Positions 8,438 to 15,626 are shown, counted from the first letter of the stretch. The stretch: 16,251 nt of DNA from Myxococcota bacterium (GCA_963169055.1 CAUJFU010000424.1:1-16251); one strand, 5' to 3'. Notes: generated by a model not told the origin, from the letters alone. Program-made: numbers and translations.

Positions 8438-10951
8438 ATGTTTGCTCACGCTCGGCGCTTTGCGACCCATCGATGCGCCACCCCTGCCTTTTTTGCCCGT
8501 GTGTGCGCTGTGTTCAGCGTGCTTTTTTTGTCTCAGACTGTTTTGTCTCAGCCTGTGTCTGCTGACACCCCACCGACCGCTGCTTCGGCGAACACGACAT
8601 CGAAACCAACGGCGAAAACGACCTCGAAACCATCGGCGAAAACGACCTCGCAGCCTTCTCATCGAATGGCTTCCGAACCGTTGGCGAAGACGACGCCGAC
8701 TGTTTCAAAAAAGCCTGCAACGGTTGCTGAAAAGAAATCAGCCGAAGAAGACCGTCGATCGGGTCGTTTGGCGCAATCCAACCCACCCACAGACAAGAAA
8801 TTACGAGAGTCTTCGGAGGAGATCCTTGTGCCTCAGATCGACGTGATCGGTCGTCGGCGTTCTGCGCTAGACAGCGTGCCGGGGTCGGGGACGGTGATTA
8901 CGCCGCAAGAGATCCAAAACAGAGGCCCCGCTCACATCGAAGAGATGTTGCGCACGACTCCCGGGATCAATGTGACGTCTGAGGAAGGCCAAGGCTTGCG
9001 TCTGAATATCGGGATACGTGGCCTTGATCCGAACCGCTCGCGTCGTGTGCTTTTGTTGGAGGATGGTGTGCCGCTTTCGATGGGAGTATATGGGGAGCCC
9101 GAGGCTTATTATACCCCGATGATCGAGCGTGTAGAGCGCATCGAGATCCTCAAAGGCAGCGGTTCGATCCTTTGGGGGCCGCAAACGGTGGGGGGGGTCG
9201 TGAACTTTATTACCCGTGAACCTCCGAAGCGTTTGACGATCGGCGCACGTGCGGCGTATGGAAGCTATAATTACTTTCTTGCACAAGCCTTTGCGGGCGA
9301 CACGGTGGGAGCGTTTGGTTATTTGTTCGAGGCCGCCCACAAGCGTTTTGATGGGCATCGCAATCTTGGGCTTGCACAGACCGATGTGAGCGCCAAGTTT
9401 CGTATCCAGATCTCGCCTCGCAGCGTCTTTGGGATCAAGCTGCACTTTTACGACGAAAGCTCTCGTTCGACTTACCTCGGGCTGACGACCCCACAATACG
9501 AAAACAACGCAGCCGCCAGCCCTGCGATCCATGACCGTTTCTTGGTGCGCCGTTATGCGATATCCGCAACGCACAAGCATTTTTTCGAGACAGCGGGGAG
9601 CCTTCAGACGACCTTTTACGCTTATCAGATCGAGCGCGACTGGATGCGCCAAGACTTTGATCGTGAAAACAAAGGCGCAAACTACGAGCGGATCGTCGAC
9701 GGAAACAACCAAGTCGTCGCAAGCAGCGACAGCAAAGACGGAAGCACGTTGTATTTTCGCCGATCCACAGGAAACCGAGATCGGTTGTTTCACAACGCTG
9801 GGTTGGAGACCCGTTATGTCGTCAACTTTAGCTTCGGAAATGTCGTAGACAACGAGCTTTCCGCAGGTGTGCGTTTGCACGTTGAGGCTGCGAATGAACA
9901 GCACATCAACGGGGAGCGCGAAAACTCCCCGAGCGGCGATGTGCGCGATGATGAGCGGCGTTGGGCTTTTGCGAGCGCGTTGTTTTTGCAAAACAAGTTT
10001 ATGTTCCTAGACAAGCGCTTGCAGATCACCCCCGGGGTTCGCGTGGAGATGCTTCGTAATGAGCGCCATATCTTGCGCACGCGAGTCAAAGATGCCAACG
10101 GAAAAGACGTTCCCACCGATGTGGATCGCCTCGCAAACAGCTTTACTGCAACGCCCATCCCCGGGCTTGGCATCTCGTACCAACCGATCAACGGCCTTTC
10201 GATTTTTGGAGGGGTTCATCGTGGGTATGCGCCGCCTCGGATCAAAGATGCGATTACTGCGGGTGGTTCGAGCATTGAGATCGATGCTGAGTTTTCTTGG
10301 AATTATGAACTTGGTTTGCGCTCGCGAATTAAGCGCTTCTTTCAAGCCGAGTTGACGGGCTTTTTGATGGACTTCCAAAACCAAGTGATCCCACCCGCCG
10401 AAGCCAGCGGTGCGGTGGCCAGCGATCCCGCCAACCAAGGCAAGCCCTTTGTCAACGCAGGGCGTACCTTGCACGCAGGTCTCGAAGCATCCGCGATGTT
10501 CGATCTCGCGGATGCGATGCGTTGGGGATTCCGCTTGCCGTTGACCCTCACTTATACATGGGTTCCGTTGGCGATCTTTGCAGAACCCGGAACCAAGTAC
10601 TACAACAATCGCCTTCCTTATGCTCCCGAACATCTGGTCTCTGCAAATCTTGGATTCTTCCATCCCATCGGCTTTTCCGCTTCGGTGACCGCTCATTACA
10701 TGAGCGAGCAATTCGCAGACAACGCGATGACCGTTCAAGCGAGCGCCGATGGTTTGGTGGGTCGCATTGAGGGACGTTTCTTGTTGGATGCGCGGATCGC
10801 TTACACGTACCAGATGTCGCATTGGAGTGTGGGGGTGTTTTTTGAAGGAAAGAATCTCACCGATGCCCGTTACATCGCATCGCGTCGCCCCCAAGGCATT
10901 ATGCCCGGGATGTTCCGCCAGTTTATCGGAGGCATCCACGGGAACTATTAG
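8438..10951 (+). CDS. FecA-like TonB-dependent outer-membrane receptor (837 aa)
   Basis: This outer-membrane beta-barrel receptor probably imports an iron chelate or similar ligand using TonB energy. ATG 8438 has GGAGG at 8427-8431, 6 nt upstream. A long-n-region signal peptide (about 1-42) is followed by an unusual linker of about 85 residues rich in Thr, Ser, Lys, Pro and Ala with an 8-aa repeat (TTSKPxAK). A TonB-box-like IDVIG (134-138) precedes the plug (about 141-262): PGSGTVITPQEIQNRGP, IEEMLRTTPGINV, RGLDPNRSRRVLLLEDGVP, YGEPEAYYTP, RIEILKGSGSILWGPQTVGG and VVNFITREPP. These closely follow the FecA pattern. The remainder is strand-rich barrel ending FIGGIHGNY, with a terminal aromatic residue. 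No FecR/FecI regulators, TonB/ExbBD or ABC transporter lie in the window, so the ligand is unproven. Confidence 0.93.
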   Translation: MFAHARRFATHRCATPAFFARVCAVFSVLFLSQTVLSQPVSADTPPTAASANTTSKPTAKTTSKPSAKTTSQPSHRMASEPLAKTTPTVSKKPATVAEKKSAEEDRRSGRLAQSNPPTDKKLRESSEEILVPQIDVIGRRRSALDSVPGSGTVITPQEIQNRGPAHIEEMLRTTPGINVTSEEGQGLRLNIGIRGLDPNRSRRVLLLEDGVPLSMGVYGEPEAYYTPMIERVERIEILKGSGSILWGPQTVGGVVNFITREPPKRLTIGARAAYGSYNYFLAQAFAGDTVGAFGYLFEAAHKRFDGHRNLGLAQTDVSAKFRIQISPRSVFGIKLHFYDESSRSTYLGLTTPQYENNAAASPAIHDRFLVRRYAISATHKHFFETAGSLQTTFYAYQIERDWMRQDFDRENKGANYERIVDGNNQVVASSDSKDGSTLYFRRSTGNRDRLFHNAGLETRYVVNFSFGNVVDNELSAGVRLHVEAANEQHINGERENSPSGDVRDDERRWAFASALFLQNKFMFLDKRLQITPGVRVEMLRNERHILRTRVKDANGKDVPTDVDRLANSFTATPIPGLGISYQPINGLSIFGGVHRGYAPPRIKDAITAGGSSIEIDAEFSWNYELGLRSRIKRFFQAELTGFLMDFQNQVIPPAEASGAVASDPANQGKPFVNAGRTLHAGLEASAMFDLADAMRWGFRLPLTLTYTWVPLAIFAEPGTKYYNNRLPYAPEHLVSANLGFFHPIGFSASVTAHYMSEQFADNAMTVQASADGLVGRIEGRFLLDARIAYTYQMSHWSVGVFFEGKNLTDARYIASRRPQGIMPGMFRQFIGGIHGNY
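8594..8665 (+). repeat. 24-bp coding tandem repeat in TonB receptor linker
   Basis: Units start at 8594, 8618 and 8642 and begin ACGACMTCG; the first two continue to GGCGAAA and the third degenerates. They encode TTSKPTAK, TTSKPSAK and TTSQPSHR, with a diverged fourth unit MASEPLAK. The 24-bp period keeps frame, so gain or loss of units would only change linker length. Confidence 0.85.
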
Positions 10952-11015
10952 CCCCGCCCATCCGTGTGAATGAGTCTTGGTGGTCGCCCAACCTCAGGAT
11001 TTCGTATCAGATCTC

Positions 11016-11044
11016 TTGACCGATCGTGTGGATGCTCCTAACCT
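11016..11044 (+). promoter_or_regulatory. candidate promoter for C-x4-C repeat protein
   Basis: TTGACC (11016-11021, 5 of 6 matches) is separated by 17 nt from TAACCT (11039-11044, with T1, A2 and T6 matching). It lies about 80 bp before the start codon, in the 171-bp gap after the TonB receptor. Confidence 0.33.
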
Positions 11045-11122
11045 GCTGTTTCTGCCCCAACCCAAACGAGAACGGAGCAACGCAGTTTTGATACCTCCGT
11101 ACGAAAGAAAGAAGGAGCATCT

Positions 11123-11668
11123 ATGTTGGCTCGATGGTCCCTGTTGTTGGTCGTTTTGCTTGGTTTTGCTTTTAGCGCGTCCACCCAAGACGCGCAAGCG
11201 CGGCGCAAGAAACCCAAAAAAGATCCCGCCCATGCGCGTGCAATCAAAGCGTGGCAAGCGTTCCCTTTTGTCGGCAATTGCAGTTGGAAAAATTGCGCAA
11301 AAGACGGATGGTCTGGCAATTACGGCTCTTCGCGTTGCAGCTTTTCATCTTGCTTTAAGGACGGTTGGTCTACGTCTTATCGGGATGGCAAGAGTTCTTC
11401 GACGCGATGTAGTTTTAGCAATTGTCAAAAAGACGGATGGAGTACACAACTCCCCGATGGCTCGTCGGCTTCGACTCGCTGTTCGTTCGGGAATTGTTTT
11501 AAGGATGGTTGGACCACTTCGTTGTGGGGAGGCAAGTCGATCTCTGTTCGTTGCGACTGGAACGACTGTTTGAAAGAAGGGTATTCGATCCGCCTCCCCA
11601 ACGGTCGTAATATCCAGTGCCGTTGCAATTGGAAGAGCTGCCTCAAAGAAGGCGCATCCTGCAATTAA
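11123..11668 (+). CDS. secreted C-x4-C tandem-repeat protein (181 aa)
   Basis: I do not recognise the family. GAAGGAG at 11111-11117 is 5 nt before ATG 11123. Residues 1-26 are a clear signal peptide (hydrophobic LLLVVLLGFAFSA, cleavage near AQA), so the protein is exported. A basic stretch (RRKKPKKD, 27-34) follows. The rest is six repeats of C-S/D/N-F/W-x-x-C-x-K-D/E-G-W/Y/A, with Cys pairs at 53/58, 72/77, 96/101, 120/125, 144/149 and 168/173. From the second pair on, the period is exactly 24 residues; the first spacing is 19. Between pairs lie polar, Gly/Ser-rich segments such as STSYRDGKSSSTR. Extra Cys are at 166 and 180. Possible roles are disulfide-stapled beta-hairpins, metal binding or a surface structural protein. 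It is followed by converging minus-strand sequence at its stop. Confidence 0.85.
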   Translation: MLARWSLLLVVLLGFAFSASTQDAQARRKKPKKDPAHARAIKAWQAFPFVGNCSWKNCAKDGWSGNYGSSRCSFSSCFKDGWSTSYRDGKSSSTRCSFSNCQKDGWSTQLPDGSSASTRCSFGNCFKDGWTTSLWGGKSISVRCDWNDCLKEGYSIRLPNGRNIQCRCNWKSCLKEGASCN

Positions 11669-11851
11669 GCGACATCCGGGGGCGGCGGGCGATACGAAAT
11701 CCGCCCATCGTGTACGCGAAAGATGTAGGGGCAGCCCCCGTGGCTGCCCAAGAACAGGGCGTCTACAGCAGATCGCACCCTCCATTTGTGTATACTTCTC
11801 TCGGATATCGTTCGATAGCGCAGTCACAAAGCGACATCAGGGGGCGGTGGG
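11667..11851. repeat. 23-bp direct repeat flanking a hairpin at the 3' end of the WD40-like gene
   Basis: AAGCGACATC(C/A)GGGGGCGG(C/T)GGG occurs at 11667-11689 and 11829-11851, matching at 21 of 23 positions and 162 bp apart (54 codons, in frame). On the minus strand both copies encode PPPPDVA followed, at once or after one Leu codon, by a stop. Between them is a perfect 8-bp stem, GGGCAGCC-cccgt-GGCTGCCC, at 11729-11749. The stretch resembles interspersed repeats with GGGGCAGCC-type hairpins. Confidence 0.72.
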
Positions 11852-12900
11852 GGCCAACAGCGCAATTCTCCGCTTTGATCGGCGGAGAGGATCGCGATAT
11901 CACCGACAAATGCGACGTGCGAGATCGGGTGTTTGTGTCCAAACATCTCGCGCACGACTTTGCAAGCGTGAAGATCCCACAGCCGAACGCAACAATCGCC
12001 TGCGCGTGGATCGGCATTTGGCTGCCCGCTCGCGGTCAGCATCCAACGTCCCTCTTTCGATACGGCCAGATCGTGTACGAAAAAGTCTTCGTGAGGTCTT
12101 GCGATAGCGAGGACTTGCTTGTTGCGCTGGACGTCCCAAATCTCGATCCATCCCGCAGAGCGGGTCTTTCCGTTGATCTCTGCGAGACCTTCCATTGCCA
12201 TCGCTGCGACGGTGCCTTCGGAGAGGAAAGAGAAGCTGTTAACACGACACGGCAGCGGACGGCGGCCAAAAGACAACAGCCGAAAGCCTTCGGTGTCCCA
12301 TACGCGAAACGGTTGTGCGAGCGTCGCTTCCTTGTTCCCTAATTGTGCAGAGGCCCGTAGCCTCGCTAAGATCACACGATCATCTGATGAAAAGCCTGCT
12401 TGCATCACCGCTGCGTCCAACTTCTCGAAGCGATGGACGATACTGGCCTTTTCGAGATCGTACAACACCAACAGCGCGTGTTGTTGGCTTTGACCGCCCC
12501 CCAACAAGACCTGTCGGCCATCGTTGGAAAAAGCGATGCTTTGCAATGCCGATAGATCAGGAAATCCCTGCATCTCTCGCAGTGCTGTTTCGCCTTCTGA
12601 TGGCCAAAATCCCAAACGCCCTTGGCCTCCTCCAACCCCCGCGACCAACAACGCCCCATCATGCGGCGAATACGCCGCAGCATCGACACCATCGCTGTAC
12701 GCTGGAAGGATCCGCAAACGCTCTCCTGTTCGGATATCCCAGACAGACAGAGCGTCTTCTTGAGCCTCTTTGCGAAGATCCGTTTTGGTCAGTCCCACCG
12801 CTGCGACGGCACGTTGCGTATCTACCGCAAGGCTCTGGGTTCGCCATCCGTCGCGGCCTTCCATCAACACTCGTCCTTTGATCTCTGGCAACGCTGTCAC
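11824..12900 (-). CDS. WD40/beta-propeller-like protein (358 aa)
   Basis: The protein has degenerate WD40-type repeats ending in WD or WP: ALSVWDIRTGERLRIL, GRLGFWPSEGETALREM, LLVLYDLEKASIVHRF, PFRVWDTEGFRLLSF, GWIEIWDVQRNKQVLAI, CVRLWDLHACKVVREMFGH and GELRCWPPPPPDVAL. Each is preceded by a strand such as SIAFSNDGRQVLLGG or DLAVSKEGRWMLTAS. This predicts a cytoplasmic six- or seven-bladed propeller acting as a protein-interaction scaffold; partners are unknown. It starts at GTG 12900, with AGGAGG at 12906-12911 in the 13-bp gap after the thioesterase stop, so the two form an operon. No signal peptide is seen. After its TGA the frame stays open for another 52 codons to a second PPPPDVA and stop, suggesting the 3' end was altered by a repeat insertion or duplication. 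Confidence 0.85.
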   Translation of the reverse strand: MTALPEIKGRVLMEGRDGWRTQSLAVDTQRAVAAVGLTKTDLRKEAQEDALSVWDIRTGERLRILPAYSDGVDAAAYSPHDGALLVAGVGGGQGRLGFWPSEGETALREMQGFPDLSALQSIAFSNDGRQVLLGGGQSQQHALLVLYDLEKASIVHRFEKLDAAVMQAGFSSDDRVILARLRASAQLGNKEATLAQPFRVWDTEGFRLLSFGRRPLPCRVNSFSFLSEGTVAAMAMEGLAEINGKTRSAGWIEIWDVQRNKQVLAIARPHEDFFVHDLAVSKEGRWMLTASGQPNADPRAGDCCVRLWDLHACKVVREMFGHKHPISHVAFVGDIAILSADQSGELRCWPPPPPDVAL

Positions 12901-12913
12901 CCGAACCTCCTTT

Positions 12914-13399
12914 TTACGAAGCCTCGCCGATCGGGCGACGCGCCATCGTACAACGAGAGACCGCGACCCGTCGATCTTTTTGATCGAGGATATCGATGTG
13001 GTAAACCATCGTCGTTCGGCCTTTGTGAAGCGGCGAAGAGATGGCTCGCAACGTCCCTTCGCTGACAGGCCGAAGGTGGTTGGCGTTGATCTCCATGCCC
13101 ATCACCACCTCGCGCAACGGATCGATCGACATCGCCGCTGCAATCGAGGCCGCTGTTTCGGCCATGAGTACATAGATCCCACCGTGGACGATCCCCATCG
13201 GTTGAAACAAACGCTCGCTGACTTCGGCAGAAACGACAACGCGGTCTGCATCGTAAGAGTCGATGCGTATCCCTAACGTCTGTAAGACTGTATGTGGATA
13301 ACGCTCGCGCAGCCACGTTTCGATACGCTCTTGAATGCTCGGTTCTTCGGTGCTTTCCGCTTCTTTTTTACGCTCGATCTCTTCGTTTTGTTTCGTCAA
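12914..13399 (-). CDS. PaaI-type hotdog thioesterase (161 aa)
   Basis: A hotdog-fold acyl-CoA thioesterase of the PaaI/YbgC-related group. The visible core is QPMGIVHGGIYVLMAETAAS (residues 66-85), with the HGG turn at 72-74 and the probable catalytic acid Glu81, then GMEINANHLRPVSEGTLRA (101-119) and a final strand pair ending DRRVAVSRCTMARRP. I chose TTG at 13399 because AAGGAG lies 8 nt upstream. Upstream in-frame sequence is repeat copy D rather than protein-like, so longer starts are unlikely. The N-terminal 25 residues are charged and Glu/Lys-rich. The gene is first in a two-gene unit with the WD40-like protein, 13 bp downstream. The acyl substrate is unknown. Confidence 0.87.
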   Translation of the reverse strand: MTKQNEEIERKKEAESTEEPSIQERIETWLRERYPHTVLQTLGIRIDSYDADRVVVSAEVSERLFQPMGIVHGGIYVLMAETAASIAAAMSIDPLREVVMGMEINANHLRPVSEGTLRAISSPLHKGRTTMVYHIDILDQKDRRVAVSRCTMARRPIGEAS

Positions 13400-13832
13400 T
13401 GCTTTTTCTCCTTGAGGACTAACTTGTTCGATCGATGTGGGGCTTTGTCCCACATCCCACGAGAGGGCTTCGCCCTCTTGACCCCGTAATCGGCGGGGTG
13501 AGCATCTGTTTTTCAAACTAACGGCTCTGCTGATCGAAGTGTCGCGAACATGGATATGAGAAGTACCGCGAACACGGATATGAGAAGTGCCGCGAACACG
13601 GATGTGAGAAGTGCCGCGAATCGAGGGATTTGTCTACTGTGTCGCGCTGATTCTTCGACGAAAAATAGTCATGGAACCGCGAAGGCGTTACGCTCCTCGA
13701 TCGTCGCCGATAGGCGCGTAGGCCGTCGTTTTTTGCCGAGCCTATTCTGCGCAAGATCCGTTGCCGACGCAAGCCCACGAATCCGCTGCCCCTTTCGGAG
13801 CATGCCGTGTCCAATCGACACAGGAGACAGAC
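13400..13832. other. divergent intergenic region between thioesterase and SLT-like gene
   Basis: This 433-bp gap separates oppositely transcribed genes and must carry both promoters. It holds repeat copy D with its 24-bp units (13434-13622). In 13623-13832 I see no convincing gene and no clear -35/-10 pair, apart from AGGAG at 13822-13826 serving the next gene. A minus-strand reading frame covering part of it looks like a shadow. Confidence 0.6.
13434..13622 (-). repeat. composite palindromic repeat, copy D (inverted), with 24-bp variable units
   Basis: On the minus strand: tandem units (24-bp period; + strand starts at 13537, 13561, 13585 and 13609 with AAGTGYCGCGAACAYGGATA-like sequence, about 3.5 units) feed into the conserved middle (GTTTGAAAAACAGATG, CCGCCGATTACGGGGTC). 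Hairpin 1 is CAAGAGGGC-gaa-GCCCTCTCG. Hairpin 2 is ATGTGGGAC-aaa-GCCCCACAT, + strand 13436-13456. The unit's GTGTTCGCGGCACTTC matches the copy A module GTGTTCTCGGCACTTC at 15 of 16 positions. Confidence 0.8.
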
Positions 13833-15140
13833 ATGCCGCAAGCATCGACCCCAAGAGCCACACCCAAAAAACAAGCCGACACTCCAAACGCCAAGGCACC
13901 CGCTCACCCACACGATAAGCCAAACGATCACGCCACGCCTCAACGATCCGCCTCATCAAAAGCATCGCCACCCTCTGACAGGTCGGATACCTCGAAGCCA
14001 TCCTCTGCTCGGAAAAAAACACCCCCCCGCGCTCCCAACGAAGCGGCCTCGAAACGCGAGCAAACACCGCCGCTTTCTCGCCCCAAACCGCCCACCGAAG
14101 ATCCCACACCTGCACGTCCCAAAGCCCCTGCATCCAAAGCAAGCACACCCCAAGAACGCCCAGCCAAACCCCGCCCATCCGAAGGATCAGTCGATTCTTC
14201 GGATGCTTCGGCGCAAAGAGATCCATCGCTCGCTTCTGCTGGCGACCCATCCATGCGATCCGCCAAAAGGCCACCGCGTCCCGATCAACGCTCATCACCC
14301 GCTGTTCCTCAACGTCGTTCCGCGCCTGCTCGTGCGAACGCGCCTGCCCGTGCGAACGCGCCTGTCCGTTCTTCTTCTGCCCATCCCACCGACACTCCCG
14401 AAACGATCCAAGATCCTCCTCGCTTTGGGAAGTCCCAAAAATCCCCGTCCAAGCGATCTTTTCTCACGACCCCGCAACGTTGGTCTCGGCTAGATCGGTG
14501 GTTAACGGCGTTGGCGTGTTGCTCTGTTCTCGGGTTGATCGGGGTTGTGTACGGTGTCAATCATTGGGCGCAGTCACATGGAGCTCGCAAGCTCCATCCC
14601 TTGAGTGTGCATCAATTCTCTGATCGCCTGCTTGCCTTTTTCTCTTATGTCGAATGGACGTGGGGACCCCCAAAGGGCAGTTCTGCAAGTTTGGGGTACG
14701 AAAAGGAGATCGTTGCAGCGGCACTTCACGCAAGGCTGGCTCCCCACCTCTTGAAAGCGATGATCCAGAAAAATTCATCGTTCCAACCGCATCTTGTGAG
14801 CGCCGATGGTGCGATCGGTTTGATGCAAGTGACCCCTACGATGGCGCGTGTAATGAAGCACAAAGGTAATCTGTTCTTGCCTTCGGGCAACCTGCGTGCA
14901 GGTGCGGGTTATCTGCGTTTGCTGCTGACGCAATCCCCTCTCCCCGAAGCGTTGCGCCATTACCGCCAAGCCAGTTGTCCTTCTTGTTCACAACAATCCT
15001 TGGTCGTTCGGCGCGGTTATGCCGATCATATCCTTGATCTTTCACGCCGTTTTGCGCGTGATCCCGGAAAGCAGATCCGTCGTCAAGTCCGCGCAAACCG
15101 TCATATCCGAATCCAGCAGATCGCCGAACATTCCGAATAA
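13833..15140 (+). CDS. membrane-anchored SLT-domain (lytic-transglycosylase-like) protein with Asn at the catalytic Glu position (435 aa)
   Basis: ATG 13833 has AGGAG at 13822-13826, 6 nt upstream. Residues 1 to about 215 are Pro/Ala/Ser/Lys-rich and surely disordered, with short repeats (APARANAPARANAPVRSS). One membrane segment follows (about 223-245, WLTALACCSVLGLIGVVYGV), then a soluble SLT domain (about 288-410). With positive residues before the membrane segment, the disordered half should be cytoplasmic and the SLT domain periplasmic. Conserved SLT features are SADGAIGLMQVTP (about 323-335) and the tail AGAGYLRLLL...HYRQASC. Normally E-S-x-F carries the catalytic Glu; here the sequence is KNSSFQP with Asn314 (AAT, 14772-14774). 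The protein may be inactive as a muramidase and bind peptidoglycan instead, or use another acid. It is transcribed divergently from the thioesterase. Confidence 0.86.
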   Translation: MPQASTPRATPKKQADTPNAKAPAHPHDKPNDHATPQRSASSKASPPSDRSDTSKPSSARKKTPPRAPNEAASKREQTPPLSRPKPPTEDPTPARPKAPASKASTPQERPAKPRPSEGSVDSSDASAQRDPSLASAGDPSMRSAKRPPRPDQRSSPAVPQRRSAPARANAPARANAPVRSSSAHPTDTPETIQDPPRFGKSQKSPSKRSFLTTPQRWSRLDRWLTALACCSVLGLIGVVYGVNHWAQSHGARKLHPLSVHQFSDRLLAFFSYVEWTWGPPKGSSASLGYEKEIVAAALHARLAPHLLKAMIQKNSSFQPHLVSADGAIGLMQVTPTMARVMKHKGNLFLPSGNLRAGAGYLRLLLTQSPLPEALRHYRQASCPSCSQQSLVVRRGYADHILDLSRRFARDPGKQIRRQVRANRHIRIQQIAEHSE

Positions 15141-15169
15141 CTGGATGTTATCTCAACGATGCCTACGCT

Positions 15170-15550
15170 TTAGGGAGTAAGATCCGTCAGGTTAAACTCC
15201 GATTCTGCTGTCCCTCCTGCAATAACAAGGACTCCGCGCTCGTTGGATTCCCAAGTGACAGTCCCATCGATATCCAAGCCTTGCACGCGGATCACATAGT
15301 TTTCAGGCACCAAACCGCTCAATCGTCGTTTGCCTGCGCCGCAGGCTTCGATCTCTTTTTGGTTATTGTTGATGATGATCCGCATATCGCGCACATCGTT
15401 CGGACAGCCACCTTGCCCATTAAATTCCCACGCGACCACCAGATCGCCTGTTGTTGCGGTGGGGCCTGTGGAGATGAAGCAGCCTTGCGAAAACAGCATC
15501 ACAGGGAAGAATAAAATAAACAGCAACATCAACTTACGGGATCTTTTCAT
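15170..15550 (-). CDS. lipoprotein-like exported protein, paralogue 1 (126 aa)
   Basis: ATG at 15550 is preceded by AAAGGAG 6 nt upstream. The N-terminus MKRSRK plus a hydrophobic run (LMLLFILFFPVMLF) ends FSQGC, giving a probable lipidated Cys24; the lipobox is atypical (Ser at -3, Gln at -2). The mature part is strand-rich: TGDLVVAWEFNGQGGCPNDV, RIIINNN, EIEACGAGKRRLSGL, YVIRVQGLDIDG, VTWESNERGVLVIAGG and ESEFNLTDL. It suggests an immunoglobulin- or carboxypeptidase-regulatory-like beta sandwich with one Cys pair. Function is unknown. It is a tandem duplicate of the gene at 15676-16068, with about three quarters of residues identical by eye and matching leaders, so duplication is fairly recent. 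It ends 29 bp after the SLT-like gene's stop, in convergent orientation. Confidence 0.85.
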   Translation of the reverse strand: MKRSRKLMLLFILFFPVMLFSQGCFISTGPTATTGDLVVAWEFNGQGGCPNDVRDMRIIINNNQKEIEACGAGKRRLSGLVPENYVIRVQGLDIDGTVTWESNERGVLVIAGGTAESEFNLTDLTP

Positions 15551-15589
15551 TGGAAACTCCTTTGGCTTTCTGCACGGAGGCATTTGGTA

Positions 15590-15626
15590 GGATAGCGCCA
15601 AATTCCATCGGTGTTGTCGCCTATCC
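15590..15626 (-). promoter_or_regulatory. leader hairpin upstream of lipoprotein-like gene 1
   Basis: GGATAG (15590-15595) pairs with CTATCC (15621-15626), extended by CG/CG across one bulged base. The near edge is exactly 40 nt from the start codon, as in the paralogue's leader, although the stem sequences differ. The flanking sequences (CAAATGCCTC, AAAGGAGTTTCC, CTCACAAGGA) are shared. Confidence 0.45.

Noticed and set aside
8867-10939. Long minus-strand open frames (374 and 310 aa) inside the TonB receptor gene
   Set aside because: They lack recognisable domains, and the plus strand encodes clear plug and barrel motifs throughout.
13669-14298. Minus-strand open frame of 209 aa opposite the SLT-like gene's N-terminal half
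   Set aside because: It is Trp/Arg/Gly-rich, as expected from the complement of Pro-rich codons. The plus frame has a ribosome-binding site and continues into a real membrane segment and SLT domain.
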